64,000 bases of DNA from Liolophura sinensis (taxonomy: Eukaryota; Mollusca; Polyplacophora; Chitonida; Chitonidae), in the NCBI RefSeq assembly GCF_032854445.1, contig NC_088297.1:25971915-26035914 (forward strand). Direction: 5' to 3'. Below the pieces are notes generated by a model. It had not been told where the DNA came from. It saw nothing but the letters and a program-made list of their open reading frames with translations, and searched no databases. Positions 57,649 to 64,000 of the stretch are shown here, one piece after another; positions within the stretch are counted from its first letter, which is position 1, and the number at the start of each line of letters is the position of its first letter. The position numbers and the translations under genes are program-made.

Positions 57649-59609
57649 TTGACATTAGAGAGAGAAAAAAAGGCTGGTTTGTCATGTTCAGCTTAAGTTG
57701 GAAGTTATTGTACAGGTATCAGACAAGACAATCATCTGCAGTCATTTTCATTTGCTCCAAGGGGAAAACACTTTATAACCTACTGGGCAGAACAGTCAGA
57801 GTAAAATTGGTGTTCACAGAACAAGCCAGTTGGTCCAAACAGCGGGCCAGTCAAATTAACACCACAGTTTTATTCCATGTGAAAGTATAGAGTGTTGTAT
57901 TTTTACAGTAGCAGAGTCAAATTCAGCTATTTTAATGTTAAAACTTGTCTAAGATTCCTACATGCAGTAGTTATATGGTGCTAATATTAATGCTAATCAA
58001 CTGTTTACATTACGTGTCGTATTATATGATGGGTTATATTTTATTTTCTCCAGAGATGTGTGGGCACTTATCCATGGATTGTATTATCAAGACAGAACTT
58101 AATATTTATATACATTAATACTTGTCTTATCATTCACGTGATTCTTAATGCATGGTAAATTATCAAATTTGCGTCCTTGTTTTTTTTTTTTGTATGTCAC
58201 GTAATTTCTCTTTAATAACATTAATTAATCATGTTATATTTTTAAAAGCGAAAGTAAATCATTGCTTAACATTTTACTCCAGTATACACATACTTGTAAC
58301 GTATTGATATTCACATGTGATTGGTTGTGCATTGATCTGTATTTGATTCTTTAGTTGATGACAAATTCAGTTTAAATTCACTCATTTACCTCATGTACAT
58401 CCAAGGTTTTAATTTAATAAAATTCTGCACTTCATTAAACAGATGTACTGAGTATTGAATCTTATGCATATCTATGCTTAAACATTTGCTCTGACGTCAC
58501 ACTATTGTCTGCAAAGTATTTTTTTTCAAAGAATCCACTTGCGAGTGAGAGGCTTGAACTGTGAAGGGTGATGACGTTTACCACCTGAGTGTGGCTTTGA
58601 TTGATGTACAGTAGAGCGTGACTAAAAAACCCACAAACACACACAAAGCTTTAAAACATTCCAATATCCCACTGAGTTATCCGGGAAGACCGTGCTGTAC
58701 AGTCTTCTTCTTTTAGACGATTTTAAACGTTTGTTGTGACGTCAATCCTTGGTCTAATCAATCATAAGAATGTTATACATCCATTCCTTTCTGATCAATG
58801 TGACATTTTTGTTCTTCAACTTCATTTCAAATACACCAAATGTTGCCAGAGTGAGACAAGGCAGCTTGGAGTCATCAGTTCTCTTAGGCACAAATATGAA
58901 CAGGAAAACAGAGTTTGTACTAAGGTGGACAGGTAGGTCTAATTTGTCGCATTCCGATTATGAACATTTTGGATATTTTGAAGCCTGGTTATGTCAATGC
59001 AACAGAAATTGTTTAATCTACTATCAGACTTCCCCAGATTATGCGTAAACTTCAATCAATTCAGATTTACTTTCCCGCATAATTAATTCCCACAATCTTA
59101 CACACCCAGTGTATGCTCATGTAGTAACCTATAACGAGTACAACAGACTGGACTCCCATTGGCTAAAAGCTCTAATGCTTTTGCACTAAAACTTCATGTA
59201 ACACCATCACGAAAGATCAACAATGCTATGTATTATTTTCAACTATGCAAATAAAGCGGCTGAGCTGCCTTGAAAGTGCATTCGCTGACGCTAATTTTGA
59301 TGTAACATTATTTTCTCATTTGTTTGAAATGATACTGCACGATTCTTGAAAAAGAATACCACAAACACTTTTTAAGTAGGAGAAACAACTCAGAACAGTT
59401 CTGTGCAACGCTCTGCATCTTATGGATTCTCTTTCAAGAATCAACTGATGCTCGTTGTTTCTTCACTACTTAACATGCAGTTTATATTTCTATTTACAAC
59501 AATCCACAATAAGGCTGTTTCCATGGACATGCAATTACATTTGAGTTACTTCATATGATTACTTGACACATTGTTACAGTGTTTCCACAGCTGATGCTTT
59601 GACAACTGC
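57649..59609. other. Intergenic, no gene supported
   Basis: AT-rich and unique. A 17-bp near-perfect inverted pair (59341-59357 and 59426-59442, 'gattcttgaaaaagaat') is present. Candidate AATAAA at 58416 for a longer HOT transcript. Short open frames match nothing I recognise. Confidence 0.4.
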
Positions 59610-60556
59610 GATTCTACCCCATCATTCTACCCCACCAATGAACCCTTTGTCCTGTATGTTAACACTGGGACGTGTTCTCCACCAATGAACCTTTGTCCTG
59701 TATGTTAACACTGGGACGTGTTCTCCACCAATGAACCCTTTATCCTGTGTGTTAACACTGGGACGTGTTCTCCACCAGTGAACCTTTGTCCTGTGTGTTA
59801 ACACTGGGACGTGTTCCCCACCAGTGAACCTTTGCCCTGTGTGTTAACACTGGGACGTGTTCTCCACCAAGGAACCTTTGCCCTGTGTGTTAACACTGGG
59901 ACGTGTTCTCCACCAAGGAACCTTTGTCCTGTGTGTTAACACTGGGACGTGTTCTCCACCAAGGAACCTTTGTCCTGTCTATTAACACTGGGACGTGTTC
60001 TCCACCAAGGAACCTTTGTCCTGTGTGTTAACACTGGGACGTGTTCTCCACCAAGGAACCTTTGTCCTGTGTGTTAACACTGGGACGTGTTCTCCACCAA
60101 GGAACCTTTGTCCTGTGTGTTAACACTGGGACGTGTTCTCCACCAAGGAACCTTTGTCCTGTGTGTTAACACTGGGACGTGTTCTCCACCAATGAACCTT
60201 TGTCCTGTGTGTTAACACTGGGACGTGTTCTCCACCAATGAACCTTTGTCCTGTGTGTTAACACTGGGACGTGTTCTCCACCAATGAACCTTTGTCCTGT
60301 ATGTTAACACTGGGACGTGTTCTCCACCAATGAACCTTTGTCCTGTCTGTTAACACTGGGACGTGTTCTCCACCAAGGAACCTTTGTCCTGTATGTTAAC
60401 ACTGAGACGTGTTCTCCACCAAGGAACCTTTGTCCTGTCTGTTAACACTGGGACGTGTTCTCCACCAAGGAACCTTTGTCCTGTGTGTTAACACTGGGAC
60501 GTGTTCCCCACCAATGAACCTTTGTCCTGTGTGTTGACACTGGGATGTGTTCCACT
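59610..60556. repeat. 46-bp minisatellite, about 20 copies
   Basis: Unit of the type 'caccaatgaacctttgtcct', 'gtgtgttaacactgggacgt', 'gttctc'. Two subtypes (ccaatgaacc and ccaaggaacc) occur in runs. Confidence 0.95.
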
Positions 60557-60817
60557 GGCTCTGTGTTGATGCGTGTGTTAAAGAACCACTTGATTGAGTG
60601 AACAGAAACCATCTTGTCAGTTCAAGGAATCATATTTCCATGCTTACAATATTTTAATAACGCAGTAAATGATGTGGTATCTTAATACTTGCAAACAATC
60701 TCTAAGATGAAATAGAATTTCTAAGGAAGTTTTGGCAAAGCAAGTATGAATATAGCAGATACTGCTTAGTGAACTCATGGAGAAATACAAGCATTTGGTA
60801 TCAAAATTGAACAATAC

Positions 60818-61058
60818 ACACTCAAAAAATAATCTGTTAATTTGAAGAGACCATCTGTTGTCTGAGTGATGGTAGAATGTATTCTGTTATTACAACCTAA
60901 CGATCTGTCGTATTCAACAGAATATCCTGATCGGCTAATACAATCTTTCTGTTGATTTAACATAAAATTTGTGCTGTATTGAACAGAATAATGTGCTGCA
61001 ATGACATCAATCGGACAACAGACTTTCTGTTAAATTTAACAGATTATTTTTTGAGAGT
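60818..61058. mobile_element. MITE-like element, 241 bp
   Basis: The first 23 bases (acactcaaaaaataatctgt...) match the reverse complement of the last 23 (actctcaaaaaataatctgt...) with one mismatch. The interior is AT-rich with several 'tgttaa'/'ttaaca' and 'caacagaata' motifs and no coding capacity. A target-site duplication is not clear. Confidence 0.6.
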
Positions 61059-62411
61059 AACCATAAACAACAAGCTGTTTAACGTGAGTATACAGTGTTT
61101 GGATAACTCAACTTTGCTAAACATTGCCAAGCAGGAGAATCTGACTGAAGCTTGCTAAAACATTTATCCCAGAACCATACGATTTTCACAGGGTCAACAG
61201 GTTATAATCTTATATAATTGCAGAACCTGTAAAAACACAACACTGTAAGGTTCCAGTTAAAATGAGTGGAAGTTGATCAGCAGCATTAAATGTATTATCT
61301 ACAGACATAAATAACGGTATAAATATGTCAATATATAATAAAGGTAAAATTGGTAAAACAGTAGTTGCACTGAAAGTTTTAAAAAATGCATAATCTGAAT
61401 TAATAATGTAAATATTTACAAATGAGATTTCTTCCTTTTTTTTGACAATGCAATGCAGAAAGAAAATATTCATCGTAATTTCACAAATAAATATTTACTG
61501 CAACAGTATAAGCAAACAAAACACAATATAGTAAGAATTTATTGCATCAGGACTACCTACTTTTCTGACTAATGCTCGGGCAGAACGTGAAGTATGTTTA
61601 AAAGCAAACCTGTGAATTATCTTCAAATCACTATTTTTCTTCCCTAAAACTGTACAAGTGCTTATTAAAATCTCTATCAGACTAAATGTGATATGTGAGG
61701 AGCAATATTCGCTGACCATGCAGCAAACATGTTTCTGGCACATTGGTTTAGCCTTTAGCTCCTTAAATTAACAGAAAACTCACAGATTTTCTTGTAAATT
61801 TTCTCACAAATATTTCAATAGTCAGGACTAAGTAGAAATGGTAGAAAACCTTTATATGATCAATAACCGATCGACAATCAATATATTATTCAGTAACCTT
61901 TTAGCAACATATGTTTATAGCAATCTTTCCCCGAACCATTTACCATTTCACAGTTTCCTATCTTTTTGGAGAATTTTCATTTTTGCATTTGATATGCAGA
62001 AGGATCTTGCAAGACTCACAGACAGTATAGGCAAAAGGGCCCTATATTCATGATATTGCTACAAATAACTACCAATAAAACTCCTGTAATTCCTCAACCT
62101 GTTTGCACATTTGCAAGGACTTTATTTAAGCACACATGTATTCTGAAGGGATTCGGTACTGACTGATAAAATCATACTTTTTGTGAAGCAAATTCCACCT
62201 ATGCAGTATACCCACTATTTTTGGATCACATCCCAGAGCTTGACCAGCCAAACGGGGAAGGTCTGCCAGCAACCTGCGGATGGTCCTCCCACCATAATGC
62301 CGGCTGCCGTCGGATAAGTGAAATATGTTGTAAAACAACAATGCAAAAAATAAATAAATAAACCAAACATGACCTATCAAGGGAGACAACTTAAGTTGGT
62401 AACCTGTCTAT
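61059..62411 (-). other. 3' flank / 3' UTR of PRPP-synthetase-like gene
   Basis: AT-rich. On the minus strand an AATAAA (plus-strand TTTATT at 62121-62126) lies about 290 bp after the stop and is the best polyadenylation candidate. A SINE fragment occurs at 62250-62362. No gene seen. Confidence 0.45.
62250..62362 (+). mobile_element. SINE 3' fragment with internal deletion
   Basis: 'ggggaaggtctgccagcaac', 'cctcccaccataatgccggc' and 'gataagtgaaata', then an AAATAAATAA tail. The 'tacggcgtaaaacacc' block is shortened. It lies in the likely 3' UTR of the minus-strand gene. Confidence 0.8.
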
Positions 62412-62639
62412 TCACCTCAGTAGATCATAGCCTATGAGCTCATCTGCAATGGCATCACACAGTGAAATGAGCTGAAATGGCGGATGTTGACTGATCTCCA
62501 GAGCGTGCGGCAGAGAGTCTGTGATCCAGAACGATTTTATGGGCAGCCCCGAATCGATGAACCGCTGCCAGGAGTTGTTAGGGAAGACTCCATGAGTGAC
62601 ATAGCAACTCACGCATGCAGCTCCCTTCTCCATCAAAGC
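62412..62639 (-). CDS. PRPP-synthetase-like last exon
   Basis: Acceptor tctgttctcag (minus), phase 0. 75 residues from [19 protein letters not shown] to [10 protein letters not shown], then TGA. The frame is open upstream of the acceptor, but that part ([11 protein letters not shown]) is intron. Confidence 0.88.
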   Translation of the reverse strand, partial: ALMEKGAACVSCYVTHGVFPNNSWQRFIDSGLPIKSFWITDSLPHALEISQHPPFQLISLCDAIADELIGYDLLR

Positions 62640-63912
62640 CTGAGAACAGAAAATAAACACTATAGGGAACATTTTGTCACTGAAACCAGGTACTTAATTA
62701 AAGAATTTTCAACTAATGGCAGAATATTAAACCCATTTTTGCCATTTTTCCATGGTACCCACACAGAAATTTCAACTTAGCAAATACCCTGCCCATTTAA
62801 ATTATAACACAGGGTAACAAGTCTGATCCACTTTTATATACACACACACTTTACAGAGCCATCTACTTTTCATCCTGCAGCATGACCTACTCTGACATTC
62901 TGTGGCATGATGTACTTTTTCATCCTGTAGCATGACCTACTCTGACATTCTGTGGCATGATGACCTTTTTCAGCCTGTAGCATGACTTACTCTGACATTC
63001 TGTGGCATGATGTACTTTTTCATCCTGCAGCATGCCCTACTCTGACATTCTGTGGTATGATGTACTTTTTGTCTTGTAGCATGACCTACTCTGACATTCT
63101 GTGGCATGATGTACTTTTTCATCCTGCAGCATGGCCTACTCTGACATTCTGTGGCAGGATGTACTTTTCGTCTTGCAGCATGACCTACTCTGACATTCTG
63201 TGGCATGATCTACTTTTTCATCCTGCAGCATGGCCTACTCTGACATTCTGTGGCATGATGTACTTTTCGTCTTGCAGCATGACCTACTCTGACATTCTGT
63301 GGCATGATGTACTTTTTCATCCTGTAGCATGACCTACTCTGACATTCTGTGGCATGATCTACTTTTTCATCCTGCAGCATGACCTACTCTGACATTCTGT
63401 GGCATGATGTACTTTTTCCGTCCTGCAGCATGACCTACTCTGACATTCTGTGGCATGATCTACTTTTTCCGCCATGTAGCATAACCTACTCAAGACATTC
63501 AGCACCATGATCTACTTCATAACTTCTGCAACATGACACATTTTGGATAATACAACCTAAAATATGACACCGTTAAACAATGACCTATTTTTACACTTTG
63601 CAACATAAACTCCTCTTAAGTAATGCTGCATCACCTACTTTTACAAACTGCAACATGACCTCCTTACACATAATGCAGCCTGACCTACTTTTACACACTA
63701 CAACATGACCTCATTTCACATAATGCAGCATGACCTACTTTTACACACTACATGACCTCATTTCACATAATGCAGCAAGACCTACTTTTACACACCACAA
63801 CATGGCCTTATTTCACATAATACAGCATGACCTACTTTTACACATTCAATGAGTGTCCCTCCTGTCATGACCAGATCATCAACAACAACAACATGTTTCC
63901 CTGTTGGATCAC
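62412..63912 (-). CDS. Ribose-phosphate pyrophosphokinase-like protein, C-terminal two exons
   Basis: Minus-strand exons 63912-63836 and 62639-62412 encode the C-terminal 100 residues. The first carries [26 protein letters not shown], with the PRPP-binding loop DDLVMTGGT of type I phosphoribosyltransferases. The second has [28 protein letters not shown] and [16 protein letters not shown]. This is closer to plant-type (class II, PRS3/PRS4-like) enzymes, which have [22 protein letters not shown] and FWITDSCP, than to animal PRPS1/2, which have VDDMVDTCGT and LTHGIF. The family transfers pyrophosphate from ATP to ribose 5-phosphate; activity here cannot be judged because the N-terminal ATP-binding half lies outside the window. 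It is tail-to-tail with HOT. Sure of the fold, moderately sure of the subclass. Confidence 0.85.
62870..63850 (-). repeat. 50-bp satellite seeded at a splice donor, about 19 copies
   Basis: Two subtypes share the 50-bp step and the 'gcatgacctact' start: 62870-63480 with 'ctgacattctgtggcatgat', and 63480-63850 with 'tttacacactacaacatgac'. On the minus strand the exon end reads tgtgtaaaa|gtaggtcatgctg, and the second subtype repeats tgtgtaaaagtaggtcatgc, i.e. the last exon bases plus the donor GTAGGT. The array fills the intron between the two PRPP-synthetase-like exons. Confidence 0.9.
63836..63912 (-). CDS. PRPP-synthetase-like exon with PRPP loop
   Basis: Acceptor ttcttctctacag (minus), donor GTAGGT after AAA, chosen because it joins IECVK to ALMEKG in phase 0. 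Another GT nine bases earlier would leave the phases mismatched. The first two bases complete a Gly codon from an exon beyond the window. Confidence 0.88.
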
Positions 63913-64000
63913 CTGTAGAGAAGAAAATAATACACATAATTGTTCTGACCTATTGAATGTCACCACAGAACTGTTCTGACGGTTGTCCTGCTGAACGTCA
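63913..64000 (-). other. Intron of the PRPP-synthetase-like gene, cut by window end
   Basis: Contains the pyrimidine tract of the acceptor (minus strand). No more of the gene is visible. Confidence 0.6.

Overview
This is animal nuclear DNA, most likely from a lophotrochozoan and plausibly a mollusc. Genes are split into short exons by GT/AG introns. Two kinds of tRNA-derived SINE are present: one ends in an ATAAA-rich tail after a 'tacggcgtaaaacacc' block, the other in an ACTC-rich tail after 'acgacgttaaacccc'. From memory, such elements are common in mollusc genomes. I see no bacterial operon, CRISPR, rRNA or convincing tRNA gene.

Layout: (1) 1-6295 holds SINE remains, a 31-bp minisatellite and a 56-bp minisatellite, with no gene I can support. 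(2) 6296-17111 (+) is an eight-exon gene for a seven-helix membrane protein of 708 aa (counted from Met 6310). Its helix layout and run of phase-0 introns at the 3' end suggest the gustatory-receptor-like / PHTF superfamily. (3) 17112-33764 is mostly non-coding: a 3' region, several minisatellites, nested SINE and inverted-repeat elements, a 3-kb array carrying a SINE insertion, and a 3.2-kb higher-order array. (4) 33765-56579 (+) is nearly all of the gene for mitochondrial hydroxyacid-oxoacid transhydrogenase (ADHFE1/HOT): 12 exons, with the first exon not found. Its introns are swollen by about a dozen tandem arrays. One extra A in the 48015-48093 exon breaks the frame as assembled. (5) 63912-62412 (-) holds the last two exons of a plant-like (class II-like) ribose-phosphate pyrophosphokinase homologue, tail-to-tail with HOT; the rest lies beyond the window.

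About half of the window (roughly 33-34 kb by my tally) is tandem repeat, in more than 25 unrelated arrays. The most striking observation is that at least four of these arrays are made of units copied across a real exon-intron junction. They are: the HOT donor at 41270 (41 copies of a 110-bp unit carrying 35 nt of exon plus the donor), the HOT donor at 53380, the HOT acceptor at 55166, and the donor of the penultimate PRPP-synthetase-like exon at 63836. The copied exon ends encode conserved residues, so the exon is the likely source and the array the product. The introns are therefore filled with dozens of decoy splice sites next to the real ones.

The three genes have no evident shared pathway. 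Most long open frames in the window lie inside tandem arrays and are not genes.
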